Program-made: the position numbers and the translations under genes
DNA from: Vreelandella sulfidaeris
Lineage (GTDB): Bacteria; Pseudomonadota; Gammaproteobacteria; Pseudomonadales; Halomonadaceae
Assembly: GCA_007182875.1 (NCBI GenBank)
Contig: AP019514.1
Span: 3,348,001-3,412,000 of the forward strand
Length of the DNA: 64,000 nt
Direction: 5' to 3'
The notes under the pieces: generated by a model
Database searches by the model: none
Told to the model about the DNA's origin: nothing
Seen by the model: only the letters and a program-made list of their open reading frames with translations
Part shown: one piece after another, positions 34,995-45,980 of the stretch
Layout: every line of letters begins with the position of its first letter
Numbering within the stretch: position 1 is the stretch's first letter

Positions 34995-37291
34995 TTATGC
35001 ATAGCGTTGGCGAAGTACCTTAGCAGCTTCCACCATGTTGGCCAGTGCAGGCTCTACTTCCGCCCAGCCACGGGTTTTTAGCCCACAGTCCGGGTTCACC
35101 CAGAGTCGCTCGGCGGGGATTTTTGCTAACGCCTTTTCCATTAAATCGACCATCCAGCTCACTTCTGGAATATTCGGGGTGTGGATATCGTAAACACCTG
35201 GTCCGATTTCATTGGGGTAAGCGAAGTCCTGAAAGGCATCCAATAAATGCATATCTGAACGCGACGTTTCAATCGTAATCACGTCGGCATCAAGTGCTGC
35301 AATCGCGCCAATGATGTCATTGAACTCCGAGTAACACATATGTGTATGAATTTGGGTGGCATTGGCGACGCCTGCAGCACTTAGCTGAAAACTTTCGACG
35401 GCCCAATCCAGATAGCCTTGCCACTCGTGCTGACGCAGTGGCAACCCTTCGCGCAGTGCCGGCTCATCAATTTGAATAATATTGATCCCGGCTTTTTCCA
35501 GATCCAATACCTCATCTCGCAACGCCAGCGCAATCTGACGACAGGTGGTTTCCCGTGGTTGGTCATCACGCACAAACGACCACTGCAAAATTGTGACCGG
35601 TCCCGTCAACATGCCTTTCATGGGCTTGTTGGTCAGTGTTTGGGCATATTGGCTCCAACGCACCGTCATCGGCTTGGGTCGTGAAACGTCACCAAAAATG
35701 ACCGGCGGCTTAACGCAGCGTGAACCGTAGCTCTGCACCCAACCAAACCGGGTAAAAGCAAACCCTTCAAGCTGCTCACCAAAATACTCCACCATGTCGT
35801 TGCGTTCGGCTTCACCGTGCACCGGCACATCGATATCCAGCGCTTCCTGGCGTTCAACCGCATAGGCAATCTCGGCTTGCATACGCGCTTCGTAGTCAGC
35901 TAATGCCAACTCTCCTGCTTTAAAGGCGCGCCGCGCAGCACGAATCTCATCGGTTTGTGGGAAAGAGCCAATGGTCGTCGTAGGAAACAGCGGCAATTTG
36001 AGTGTGTCCCGCTGTGCCTCTACACGCACCCTGTAAGGCGCCTGACGCTGACTATCGGTGGGGCTAATCGCCGCTAACCGCGCGCCGACAGCAGGTTGGT
36101 GGATGCGCGCCGACTCACGTCGAGCATCAAGTGCTCGGGTGGCTTCATCCAAGCGTTGCTCATCGTCAGGCGTGACGCGGTTACCGATTAAGCGTGCCAG
36201 GGTGACCACTTCAACAAGTTTTTGCTGCGCAAAGGCCAACCAACTGATTAACTCAGCGCCGAGATCCGTTTCTTGTTGTAAATCCACCGGGACGTGCAAC
36301 AGCGAGCAGCTCGGCGCTAACCAAAGGCGCTGGCCCAGCCGCACTTTTAGCGGAAGCAGGCGCTCGCGCAAAGCAGCCAGATCGGCCCGCCAGATATTAC
36401 GTCCATCGATAAAACCAACCGATAGCACCTGATGAGGGCCCCAGGCGGTCTATTACACTCTCCACTTGCTGCGGAGCGCGCACCGCGTCAATGTGCAAAC
36501 CAGCGACGGGCAGACGGGTAGCCAGCGAGAGGTTGTCACCCAGGCCGCCGAAATAAGTGGCCAGCAATAACTTTAACGGTGCTGACTGTAAGCGGTGATA
36601 AGCTCGCTCATAGGCTTGCTGCCATGCCAGCGGTAGATCCTGTACCAGCGCCGGTTCATCCAACTGCACCCATTCAATACCTTGAGTGGCAAGCCGCGCC
36701 AATATTTCACTGTACACGTTCAATACGCTATCGAGCAGACTAAGACGATCAAAGTCCCCGCCTTTGGCTTTGCCCAGCCATAGCCACGTTAGTGGCCCCG
36801 TTAATGTTACTTTGGGGTAAAACCAGCACGCAATGCTTCATCGACCTCATCAAACAGGCGGCTGGACGCCATGGTAAAGGTTTGTCCTTCGTGCAGCTCA
36901 GGCACAAGGTAATGATAGTTGGTGTCAAAGTATTTGGTCATTTCACACGCCGCGGCGGGTTCACCACTGGGTGCTCTGCCGCGAGCCATGCGAAAGGCAG
37001 TGTCAAGATCGATATCGCCATCAGCAACTTCCGCTTGAGCGTTAAAGCGTGCAGGCACCGCACCTAACATAACCGAGACGTTAAGCACTTGATCGTAAAA
37101 AGCAAAATCACCCACGCTGACAAAATCCAAGCCAGCATCCTGCTGCACCTGCCAATGGCGCAAGCGCAACTCTCGGCCAGTGCTTTCCAGCTCGCTACGC
37201 GTGTAGTCACCCTTCCAGTACGCTTCAGTGGCTTTTTAAGCTCACGCTGAGCGCCGATGCGGGGATAGCCGAGAATATGAGAAACTGTCAT
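34995..37291 (-). CDS. metE: Cobalamin-independent methionine synthase
   Basis: Transfers a methyl group from 5-methyl-THF-triglutamate to homocysteine. The N-terminal barrel starts [20 protein letters not shown]; the C-terminal barrel has [19 protein letters not shown] (zinc His and Cys) and [10 protein letters not shown] (second zinc Cys). About 765 aa (E. coli 753). Four indels (near 37225, 37130, 36815, 36430). It is divergent from its likely activator gene metR, with MetR-type sites between them. Confidence 0.95.
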
Positions 37292-37307
37292 GATGAACCC
37301 TACCAAC

Positions 37308-37387
37308 GTGAATGATTCACACAGTCTGGGCACCAAGCCAATGTGAATCAAACTAAAGTTACTAATATTAAAGATGAACTAAATTCA
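37308..37387. promoter_or_regulatory. MetR operators in the metE-metR intergenic region
   Basis: TGAACTAAATTCA at 37375-37387 is an exact match to the MetR consensus TGAA-N5-TTCA and ends two bases before the metR ATG, a position suited to autorepression. GTGAATGATTCAC at 37308-37320 is a perfect 13-bp palindrome with the same half-sites but a 3-bp spacer, 17 bp upstream of the metE start. A further half-site GTGAATCA is at 37343-37350. Confidence 0.7.
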
Positions 37388-37389
37388 CC

Positions 37390-38328
37390 ATGATTGAGTT
37401 ACGCCATTTACGCACGCTACTTGCCCTTCGTGAAACCGGTTCACTTGTAGAGGCCGCCGACCGAGTACACCTGACCCAATCGGCGCTTTCGCACCAGCTC
37501 AAAGACCTAGAAAGCCGTGTGGATAGCCCACTGTTTGTGCGTAAAACCCGCCCAGTGGAATTTACGCGAGCAGGGTTGCATCTGCTCGCCCTGGCTGACC
37601 AAGTGTTGCCCGAGGTACGCAAAACAGAGCGTGATTTAGCGCGCTTAGCGGGCACCGAGCAGGGGCGTTTGCATATGGCAATTGAGTGCCACAGCTGCTT
37701 TCAATGGCTAATGCCCACGGTTGATTATTTTCGAGACCATTGGCCGGAAGTGGAAATTGATATTCCCAGTGGCCACCACTTCGATCCGCTCCCAGCGCTT
37801 GCGCGTGAGCAGCTAGATCTGGTGATCACTGCCGACCCTCAGCCGCTTGAGGGCATTCACTACGCGCCATTGTTTCGCTATGAGGGATTATTAGCCGTCG
37901 CGCGGCAGCATGCTTTCGCGGGCAAGATATTCATTGAACCTCATGCGCTGGCTGACGAAACCTTAATAACGTACCCCGTTGAGCAGTCAAGGCTGGATAT
38001 TTTCACCCAGTTTTTGCAACCGGCGAACGTGCGCCCGCGTGAGATTCGTACGGCAGAATTGACGATCATGATGATGCAACTGGTGGCCAGCGGGCGCGGC
38101 GTATGCGCTCTACCCAACTGGGCGCTGACCGAATATCTGGAGCGTGATTACGTGAGCGCGGTGAAGCTAGGCGAGCATGGTGTATGGAGCACGCTGTATG
38201 CGGCGATTCGCGAAGAGACGAGAGAGGCACCCTGGATGCAGGATTTCTTACGCACCGCGCGGGAAACCTCCTTTGCGGTGCTAACAGGGGTTAAACCGGC
38301 GGATCGCGACGCGGAACCAACAGCGTAA
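37390..38328 (+). CDS. metR: LysR-family regulator MetR
   Basis: Homocysteine-responsive activator of metE and other met genes. 312 aa, intact. The N-terminal winged helix has LRTLLALRETGSLVEAADRV and LTQSALSHQLKDLE, typical of LysR; the C-terminal effector domain includes IECHSCFQWLMP, a MetR-type signature. Divergent from metE. Its last 38 bp overlap the 3' end of the convergent histidine kinase gene. Confidence 0.95.
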   Translation: MIELRHLRTLLALRETGSLVEAADRVHLTQSALSHQLKDLESRVDSPLFVRKTRPVEFTRAGLHLLALADQVLPEVRKTERDLARLAGTEQGRLHMAIECHSCFQWLMPTVDYFRDHWPEVEIDIPSGHHFDPLPALAREQLDLVITADPQPLEGIHYAPLFRYEGLLAVARQHAFAGKIFIEPHALADETLITYPVEQSRLDIFTQFLQPANVRPREIRTAELTIMMMQLVASGRGVCALPNWALTEYLERDYVSAVKLGEHGVWSTLYAAIREETREAPWMQDFLRTARETSFAVLTGVKPADRDAEPTA

Positions 38329-39907
38329 AACGCGCGCCTCCCAAGGTAGGGGCTGGTATCAATGGTAACGCTGCCACCATGCCCGGCCATGATTTTCTGC
38401 ACGATCGATAGCCCTAACCCGTAGCCCCCCTGAACTGCGGGCACGGCTGTCATCCAGTCGAGCAAAGGGCTTGAAGATATCAGCCCTTGCTTCAGGCGGA
38501 ATGCCGGGGCCGTCATCCTCGACATCAATACGCACTAGATTAGGCTCATCCCAAAGCTGAATGACTACCTGGGATTTGCCATGACGACAGGCATTACCAA
38601 CTAAATTCTGCAGTGCGCGCTGTAAATAGCGTGGCTCTGCCAGCAACTCGATTTCAGGACCCGGCGCAAGCCTCAGTGTTAGCTCTTCATGCAGCGGCGA
38701 TAGCGTATCAATCACCCGTTCCGCCATGGCACGACACTCTACCAATGCCGTCTCAAGCTCAGCGCCATTAAAGGTTTCACTGTCTAGGCGTGCATAGGTA
38801 AGGATTTCATCGACCAGCTCATCCAGCTCGGCAATATCCGCATCAATACCTTGTAATTGGCGACGAATAGCGGGCTGATCGGTCATATCCTCGACCATTT
38901 GCACAGCGAAACGAATACGCGCTACCGGCGTTCGCAGTTCGTGGGAAACTGCGCGAATCATCTCTTGCTGACCACGCAGAAGGCTCTGCACCTGATTGGC
39001 CATGCCATTAAAGGCCATGCCCAAACGGCCTAGAAAATCCCCGCTCTCTACCCTTCACCCGGGTTTCCAGGCGGCCGCTGGCGATGCGTGTTGCGGCTAG
39101 CTCCAGGCGTGCCATACGAGCTTCGATGCTGCGCATTATTAAATAAATAATCAGGCTAAGAACAATCATCAGCCCAACCAGGAGGGGCAGATGTAAATTC
39201 GGTGGCAACGTATCGCCGCGGGAAATAGGCCCGGCTTGCAGCCATTGGGATTCACCCGGCAGTTGATAGAGCAGTACTAGAGAGCTTATCAGAAACCAGC
39301 TTCGTGATGACGCTGCCACTGGCCAGCTGTATCTGCTGCTGTGCCGTGAGTCCCTCAGGTAACGTCGGCAATAGTTGCAACGGCCAGCTACCCGGGCGTA
39401 ACTCGGCGATGCGCTCTTCACGTTCATCAGCAGGCATTGCCGCGAGCCATTCGCCCAGCAGTTCAATGCTGCCGTACCATTGGTGCTCTCCCAATCATCA
39501 AGCCTCGCTTGCAGCAGCCATGCATCGCCGGGCAGGCGCTGTTGCAGTAGCCAGGGGCTTTCGTCGACCAGTATTTTGCCTTGTTCCAAGCGAGACCGTT
39601 CAAAATAACCTAAGTCAGCTTCACTGATAGGCTGCAGGGTAAGCTGCAACGCCAATTGCTGAGCAAATTGATCCAGCAACACTTTTCGCTGTTCTACAGG
39701 CGTGTCGGCTAGCTGTCGTGTCATTAACGACATGGGTAGCGCGGCAAGTTGTTCACGATAGTCTTCGCGGCGTACCTGTTCAATAAAGGAACGCCCCGCT
39801 AACGCAATTACAAATACCACCAATAGTGCTACGCCCAGCAACAAATAAAACCGTAGAAACGAGCCATTACTGAGCATCCGCCGCATGATGCAGACCCTCT
39901 GAATCAT
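38291..39907 (-). CDS. rstB: RstB-like sensor histidine kinase
   Basis: Membrane sensor kinase. Two helices (FYLLLGVALLVVFVIALAG near the N-terminus; LLVGLMIVLSLIIYLIM near 39150) frame a periplasmic sensor domain; then come HAMP, the H-box AVSHELRTPVARIR with the phosphorylated His, the N-box NLVGNACRHGK, and the G boxes DDGPGIPPE and GYGLGLSIV. About 539 codons as read. Four or five indels (near 39490, 39290, 39045, 38430, 38340). I place the stop at 38291 after correcting the last frame (GARFTLLVPRR). The start overlaps the response regulator stop. Confidence 0.85.
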
Positions 39908-40666
39908 TAACTGTCTTTAACGAAGAGATAACCTTTACTGCGCACCGTTTTGATCCGGTGGGGATGATTAGGATCATCGCCAATTTTGGGTCGAATGCGC
40001 GACACACGTACATCAATGGAACGATCTTGTCCGTCGTATTTAATCCCGCGTAAGTCGTTAAAGATCTCTTCACGGGTAAGCACTCTTCCTGCGTTACGGC
40101 CTAGCAACCAAAGCAGGTCAAATTCGGCGCTGGTTAAGTCAATACGTTCACCCGAGAGCCAGGCTTCACGAGTAGCGTTATCAATTTCAAGGTTTTCAAA
40201 ACGCAACCGCATTTCACCGTCCGGTGCAGGCCCGTCGGCACGACGCAGCAGGGCACGCATACGTGCAAGCAACACCCGTGGCTGAACCGGCTTTGGCACA
40301 TAATCGTCGGCGCCCATTTCGAGACCTAACACCTGGTCGAGATCATCGGTGCGTGCTGTCAGCATCATGATTGGGCCAGCAAAATTGGGCCTGACGCGGC
40401 GGCAAATCGCTAAACCATCTTCGCCTGGCAACATTAAATCTAAAAATCACCAAATCGGGCTGTAGGGTTAAAATACGCTCGACCCCTTTAGCACCGTCAG
40501 CTTCCAGCGTTACTAAGAAGCCGTTCGCTTCTAAGTAATCACGGGTAAGCTCGGCCAGACGCTTGTCATCTTCAATGATCAAAACATGATCTTGATCGGG
40601 GTATTCTGGTGTTACAGACTCTTGCGATTCAAGCGCCTGAAATTGCTGTTCCAAATGATCTACCAT
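39907..40666 (-). CDS. rstA: RstA-like OmpR-family response regulator
   Basis: Two-component DNA-binding regulator. The receiver domain has the acidic pair in LIIEDDKRLAEL, the phospho-acceptor Asp in LMLPGEDG, and the Lys of YVPKPVQP; the winged helix ends with DVRVSRIRPKIGDD and RIKTVRSKGYLF, closest to RstA. About 253 aa. One indel near 40440 breaks it within the phosphorylation-site loop. The ATG 40666 directly follows AGAGG with almost no spacing, so the true start may lie slightly downstream. Confidence 0.88.
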
Positions 40667-40893
40667 CCTCTTTATGCCCTCCGCTTAGCTGTTTATTTTT
40701 CACCCGCTCACCCTGTATCATCGCAGGCGCACCCTTGTTGGTTCTAAGGATAACTCAAAACTATCAAAACACCTGCTTCTGTCGTTACATTACGCTGATC
40801 GACAAATACCTATGGGCCGATACTTGATTCTCACACCAGCGAGAGCTAATGTGGAAGCGCTAACTGTCGACAATGTGACAGGAGGAACCTGCC

Positions 40894-41034
40894 ATGGGAA
40901 GTAGCAAAACGAAAAGTGTCATTAAACGTGTTTACGTTCCGACCCAGGTGCGCGACCTGCCCAATGGGGAAAAATTAAAAATCCCTGGGCATTATAAAGC
41001 GCCGCCCGGCGAAGGAAACGAAACAAACGAGTAA
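40894..41034 (+). CDS. Small conserved-looking protein of 46 aa
   Basis: I do not recognise this family. ATG 40894 is preceded by GGAGG with an eight-base spacing, and a strong terminator follows the TAA. The product is hydrophilic and basic at first (MGSSKTKSVIKRVYVP), then PNGEKLKIPGHYKAPPGE, and ends in Glu and Asn. The clear ribosome binding site, the terminator and the compact reading frame support a real gene. No membrane helix or Cys. A cytosolic role is inferred only from composition. Confidence 0.65.
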   Translation: MGSSKTKSVIKRVYVPTQVRDLPNGEKLKIPGHYKAPPGEGNETNE

Positions 41035-41066
41035 TTTGTGATTTAGTTACGAGTGCTCAAGCTACC

Positions 41067-41096
41067 AAAAGGCAGGCCATTGATGGCCTGCCTTTT
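41067..41096. terminator. Bidirectional terminator between two small genes
   Basis: A 14-bp perfect inverted repeat (AAAAGGCAGGCCAT / ATGGCCTGCCTTTT) with TG at its centre and a run of T after it. It lies between convergent genes ending at 41034 (+) and 41133 (-). Confidence 0.93.
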
Positions 41097-41132
41097 TTGA
41101 CTTAATTACAAGAGTAATTAGCTTTTCAGTCG

Positions 41133-41312
41133 CTAACCTTTTGGACCAAAAATGAACCATGCGATTAAGCCGATTAACGGGAAAAACAATAACACAAGAA
41201 TCCATATCAGCTTAGCAACACCACCTGCTCCGCTTTTGGCCACTTTTACAATGGCCCAGATCACGATGATGAGCCAAATTAGCCCTAACAATCCACCTAC
41301 TTCAATGCCCAT
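41133..41312 (-). CDS. Small two-helix membrane protein, PLDc_N-like
   Basis: A 59-aa protein with two hydrophobic helices (LLGLIWLIIVIWAIVKVA and LIWILVLLFFPLIGLIAW) separated by a short polar turn (KSGAGGVAK) and ending in FGPKG. This matches the small PLDc_N family (phospholipase D nuclease N-terminal-type membrane segment), whose function is not known. ATG 41312 has AAGGAG six bases upstream. It is intact. It converges on the 46-aa gene across a shared terminator. Confidence 0.8.
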   Translation of the reverse strand: MGIEVGGLLGLIWLIIVIWAIVKVAKSGAGGVAKLIWILVLLFFPLIGLIAWFIFGPKG

Positions 41313-41384
41313 AGCAACTCCTTAGCGTGTTGGCACTCATTACAAATTTTCTAATGACATCAATCGCACATTCACAAGCTGAAC

Positions 41385-41911
41385 TCACTGTTCGGGAAGG
41401 CTCAACACCATCTCGCCCGCCTGCATTTCAATCGACAGCAAATTCAGAAAGCTCATGCCGAGTAATACCGTGTCGCGCTCCATGCCGGGGCTAATTGCCC
41501 CTGCACATTCTGCACTTTTAAACCGCCTAACGAAACCTCTTCTAACGCTGTGAGGGCACCCGCTACCCGACCATTAGCGGTATTAAACCAAGCGCTGCGC
41601 CCAGGCTCCAAGCCTAGTTCGTGCGCTAGATCGGTGGGTATCGATACGTAAGTGGCACCAGTGTCGAGCAGAAAAGTGACGGACACTCCGTTAATACGCC
41701 CCGGCGACTCAAAATGCCCGGCACGATTACGTTTTAAGGTAACCGGCTCACCAGCAGGTAACGTATGCACGACATTGGCGTTGGGACGCATCATCTCTTC
41801 CAGGCCACCGTGTATCCACCAGGTCCCAACCGCCATTAACAGTATCCAAAATAACAGCATCATAACGATGCTGCCGCGTTGTGCTATTGGAGTTGTCATG
41901 TGCGTTGCCAT
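41385..41911 (-). CDS. Retropepsin-like aspartic protease, membrane-anchored
   Basis: A TIGR02281-type clan AA protease of about 175 aa. One N-terminal membrane helix (IVMMLLFWILLMAVGTWW) precedes a periplasmic retropepsin fold with the active-site motif LLDTGATYVSIP; after correction of an indel near 41500 the C-terminal half reads DTVLLGMSFLNLL, usual for the family. As single-domain retropepsins dimerise, a homodimer is expected. The substrate is unknown. The M1 start at 41911 could be replaced by the Met five residues later. Confidence 0.85.
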
Positions 41912-41963
41912 ACGTCACCTCACTGAGGTAAAGGTGCCTTGCGATGCTTTATAACGCTTGGCT

Positions 41964-43325
41964 TTATAACTGCTGGCTTTCCATTGGGCTTTCCCAGGCG
42001 AGTGCAGCCTCTCGGCCACGACGCTCATTGACCCTGGCGCAAATCAACATCGCAATAACGAACAGGGCAACACATAATAGAATAGACGCTTGTAAGCCAA
42101 TCAGCGTTTGCAACACACCCAACATAACGATGCCAAACACCCCCGCTAGCTTATTCGCTAATCCCCAGAAGCCGAAAAACTCTGCTGATTTAGCAAGGGG
42201 CGAAAATAGCCCTACCAATGCGCGGCTGGCCGACTGGCTAGAACCTAGACTAAGCCCCGCCAAGCAGCCGACTACGAGAAATACATATTGAGCCTGCCAT
42301 ACCACGTCAAAATGCCCGTTCACCCACTGGGTAACTGCTGGCGTTGCCCAGATGGCAATAATAGCCAATACCCATAGCGCCAGCGTCATTTGGTAAGTGC
42401 GCTTGGCACCTAGCTGATCCTGTAACCAGCCAAACCCCAACGCACCCGCAGCAGCAGTGACTTGAACAATAATGAACATAATGTTGCGCACGTCTTCATC
42501 CCAACCAATCACTTGAGCGCCATAGATAAACGCAAACGCGATGATGATGTAGACACCCGCCATCGAGAACAGCAGTGACGTCAGGAAGACGGTCAGGTCT
42601 TTAAAATGGCGTAGTTCATGCAGGGTGGTCGTGACACGGTTCAGGGCAATATGACGATAAGAAACGCCTCGGGGTGGGGGTACCGCGTTCTTTCAGCCAC
42701 AAGAAAGTGGGGATAGCGGTGATCAGGAAAAAACCGGCGGCAAAGGGGCCCACCCAACGTATGCGTTCAAAGTTATCAGCACTTGCCTCGCCTAGTACTA
42801 CCAGGGTGAAACCCGCAGCAAATAAACCGCCAATGTAACCCAAGGCCCAACCAAAGCCGGATATTTTGCCCAGCGACTCTGGCGGTCCAAGCTCAGGCAA
42901 AAGGCGGCAATAAACGATTCGCCCATGGAATAAGCGTAGTTAGACAGCACAATCAATAACAGGCCCATAATGACATAGCCAGGCTGAACGAAGAAAAGCA
43001 TGGCAGTAGTGACCACCGTCGCTAGATAGCTAAATAGCAAAAACCGCTTTTTCTCAGCCCGGTAGTCCATCACCGCACCGCACAGCGGTGCCGTAATAAC
43101 CACCATGAGATAACTAAGGGCCAGACCGAGACTCCATAAGAAGTTAGCAAGCCGGAAGTTATCGCCACGATCCCCCACAATTACAGTCGTAAACAACTCG
43201 CCAAATACCACCGTAATGATCAGTAATGTGTAGGCTTGGTTGGCAAAATCAAACATCGCCCAGCCGAATATTTCACGACGCGATGCGTAATCATCCGTCG
43301 CCTTAGCAGTGTTGGCAGCCAGCAT
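41964..43325 (-). CDS. MFS transporter, UMF1 (Atg22-like) family
   Basis: Twelve-helix major facilitator of the UMF1 type. The N-terminus reads REIFGWAMFDFANQAYTLL, a hallmark of the family, and later segments include ESLGKISGFGWALGYIGG and LVGLFSPLAKSAEFFGFW. Substrate unknown. About 454 codons. Indels near 42900 and 42640 split it. No neighbouring gene suggests a substrate. Confidence 0.85.
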
Positions 43326-43470
43326 TGGTTTTCTCTCGCAGAGGGAGCGGTAAGCCTAGCAGGTGGGACCATCGAGACGCCACGGCTTGCTTGGTCAGTT
43401 CAAAGATGACAGCCGGCCAACACCTTTATCACGCTAAATGGGTTGGCCGAAATCGTAGAAAGACACGCAA

Positions 43471-43494
43471 ACGCCCGGCTAATAAACCGGGCGT
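43471..43494 (-). terminator. Hairpin downstream of a small membrane protein gene
   Basis: An 8-bp inverted repeat ACGCCCGG / CCGGGCGT with an 8-base loop, followed on the minus strand by TTTGCG. It sits 32 bp after the proposed stop at 43526. Confidence 0.5.
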
Positions 43495-43525
43495 AAAACA
43501 ACAGCATTACAAAGAATATCTCGCT

Positions 43526-43690
43526 TTAGAGCAACCAATGGGCGACCACGGCGGCAAGGCCAATGGTCATGGCTGTTAGCACAGCCACAGTGACTACCCG
43601 ATCAAGCCAGCGATCAAAGGCAGCCCCTTTGGGTTGCCTTCGCGTCGCCCCATGGCGCCCCCTGCCGCGCCATTAGCATTGTCGCTTCAT
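43526..43690 (-). CDS. Possible small single-helix membrane protein
   Basis: Between the MFS and BCCT genes the minus strand can encode about 54 residues. ATG 43690 (MKR..) has GGGAG nine bases upstream. After two assumed indels (near 43678 and 43625) the chain reads NANGAAGGAMGRREGNPKG, then AAFDRWLDRV and a hydrophobic helix (VVTVAVLTAMTIGLAAVVAH) ending WLL. The long open helix, the ribosome binding site and the hairpin after the stop support it; the need for two frame corrections weakens it. I do not recognise a family. Confidence 0.4.
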
Positions 43691-43762
43691 GTGTCGCTGC
43701 TCCCTAACCACCTAGCCCGCCATTGAGGGCTTAGTCACTTTTATTAGTACTGATGATTGATG

Positions 43763-45387
43763 CTAACTATTAATGCGCCGATTGACCACACTCGGTGCAC
43801 GACGTAAGCGCTCTTCTTCACCTAACATCTCGGCTTCAAAGGCATCAGCACCCACCGGCGTTTCACCATGGCGGCGATAAAGCTGCGTGAGCATAGCCTT
43901 GCGGTCTGCGCGTAGCTCCTGCACCAATACAAAACCATCATATACAGGATAAAGGTGAACGGCAGCGCCGACAGCACTGATGCCGATTGCAGCCCCGTTA
44001 AACCACCCGAGGCGATCAGCGTCAGGCAGATAGCCGCGATAAGCACGCCCCAGATAACACGCTTATACAAGGGTGGATTGATCGAACCATTATCAGTCAT
44101 TTGCGCCACGATATACGAGGCCGAATCAGCGGACGTGACCAGAAAAATAAAAATCAGCATCATAGCGACCACCGACAGCACGCCAGAAAAGGGCATTAAT
44201 TCGAACATCTCAAACAGCGCCACCGTGATATTATCCTGGGTCGCCGCTGCCAAGCCGACATCCGTACCGTTCAACTCCATCTGAAGCGCCGCCCCACCAA
44301 ACACGCCTATCCATAAACAGGCCAGCAGAGGGGGGAACAAACAGCACCCCAAATACATACTCTTTGATGGTACGGCCACGTGATACGCGGGCAATGAATG
44401 TACCAACAAAGGGCGACCAGGCAATGACCCACGCCCAGTAAAAAATCGTCCAGCTGCTAGCCCACTCATTATCGCTATAGGGCGAAATGCGTAAGCTCAT
44501 GCCGATAAAGTTCTGCAGATAATCACCGATACCCACCGTAATCGTTTCTAATATCGCCACGGTAGGGCCAGTGAACAGTACGTATAACATTAACCCAATA
44601 CATAAAATCATATTGAGGTTAGAAAGACGCTTAATCCCTTTATCTAAGCCCGACCAAGTCGATGCCATATAAGCGCAGAACATCACGAAGAGAATAATAA
44701 ATTGCCACAGACCGCTTTCCGGCAAGCCGAAAACGGCATTTAACCCCCGTTCATCTGCAGTACGCCTAACCCAAGCGAGGTTGCTACACCCATAACGGTG
44801 GCAACTACCGCGAACACATCCAACCAGGATGCATAGGGACGAACTTTAGGATTCTTAGCCGTTATCGACGACAGCACCGAAGAAACTAGCCCTGCCTGTC
44901 CTTTACGGAACTGAAAATAAGCAATGATCAAACCTACAATCGAGAAGGCCGCCCACTGGTGTATTCCCCAGTTAAAATAGCTGTATTGAATAGCGTAGCG
45001 TGCTGCAGCTTCGGTTTCAGCGGTTCTATCGCCATAGGGAGGATCAATAAAATGGAACATGGGCTCCGCCATGCCATAGAAAACTAGCCCGACACCAAAG
45101 CCCGCGGCCAGTAACATGCTTATCCATGAAAAAAACGTATAGTTGGGGCTGCTGTCCTGGGGACCTAAGCGTACTTTTCCGTATTTGCTTAACGCCAAAC
45201 CAAACAGAAAAATCACAAATCCAAACACGGAAAATAGATAAAACCACCCAAATAGCCCGGTAATGGTCGCCAGCGCCTCCTCTGCCGCATTAGCAAAACC
45301 TTCAGGAAATGACGCTCCGACAATTACCAAGCCAAATATAATCACCACCGATGCGATGAAAACCGACTTGCCTCCATGATTTGCCAT
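43763..45387 (-). CDS. BCCT family betaine/choline-type transporter
   Basis: Twelve-helix secondary transporter for quaternary ammonium compounds (betaine, choline or carnitine), suited to osmoprotection in a halophile. Signatures are FGVGLVFYGMAEPM, NWGIHQWAAFSIVGL and the BCCT box SWTIFYWAWVIAWSPFVGTF followed by SRGRTIKEY. About 541 aa, ending NRRINS at 43763 after an indel near 43915; other indels are near 44735 and 44350. The C-terminal cytoplasmic tail is short, so strong osmosensing of BetP type is less likely. The exact substrate cannot be told. Confidence 0.9.
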
Positions 45388-45584
45388 ATAACCGTCCTGT
45401 TAGATGAGCATTGTGCACCATATGTGTGCGTGTACAATTAAATAGTAACAGCTGAAAAGGTGAACCGCACAGCACGTACCAGGAGGGCATTCCGAGATTG
45501 GTTACGTATCTACGCTATTGCTAAGCAGTGAACTTGCTAGAGCAACTGTGTTCCAATGGATGCGAATAACCGATGGAGGCTCTC

Positions 45585-45968
45585 ATGCCACAGATGAATC
45601 GCGACCAACGCAATGCTGCATGGCAAGCGGCTAACCAATGGCGTGCCCGTGCAACACAAACCCAACCCACTGGCTTGACGGGCAGTTTAAAACTGCTGTT
45701 CACATGGTTGGCTTTTGGCGCGTTAATGATAGTCGGCGTGGTACTCGGCCTGTTTTTCTTATTAATTGGCTGGGCAATGATGCCGTTTATGCGGCATAAA
45801 ATGAAAAAACGTATGGAACAAATGCGCGCCCAGCAAGCCCACGATATTGGTGGCGGCTATTCTAACGGGCATTCTCACGGGCACGCTTCCCAGCATAGTT
45901 CTGCGCACAGTCGTCCAGGTCATCAGGATGTACTAGAAGGCAGCTATGAAGTTAAAGGTGACCGTTAA
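45585..45968 (+). CDS. Small membrane protein with His-rich tail
   Basis: Not a family I can name. 127 aa from ATG 45585, selected because GGAGG lies five bases upstream (an upstream in-frame ATG at 45573 overlaps that site). The polar N-terminus (MPQMNRDQRNAAWQ) leads to a long hydrophobic hairpin (LFTWLAFGALMIVGVVLGLFF onward), a basic stretch (MRHKMKKRMEQMR), and a Gly/Ser/His-rich tail (GHSHGHASQHSSAHS) that could bind metal. It is intact and stands alone. Confidence 0.75.
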   Translation: MPQMNRDQRNAAWQAANQWRARATQTQPTGLTGSLKLLFTWLAFGALMIVGVVLGLFFLLIGWAMMPFMRHKMKKRMEQMRAQQAHDIGGGYSNGHSHGHASQHSSAHSRPGHQDVLEGSYEVKGDR

Positions 45969-45980
45969 GTAACGTGCCGC

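Noticed and set aside
37300..37389. Cobalamin riboswitch upstream of metE
   Set aside because: The intergenic region is under 100 bp and contains MetR half-sites but no B12-box-like structure.
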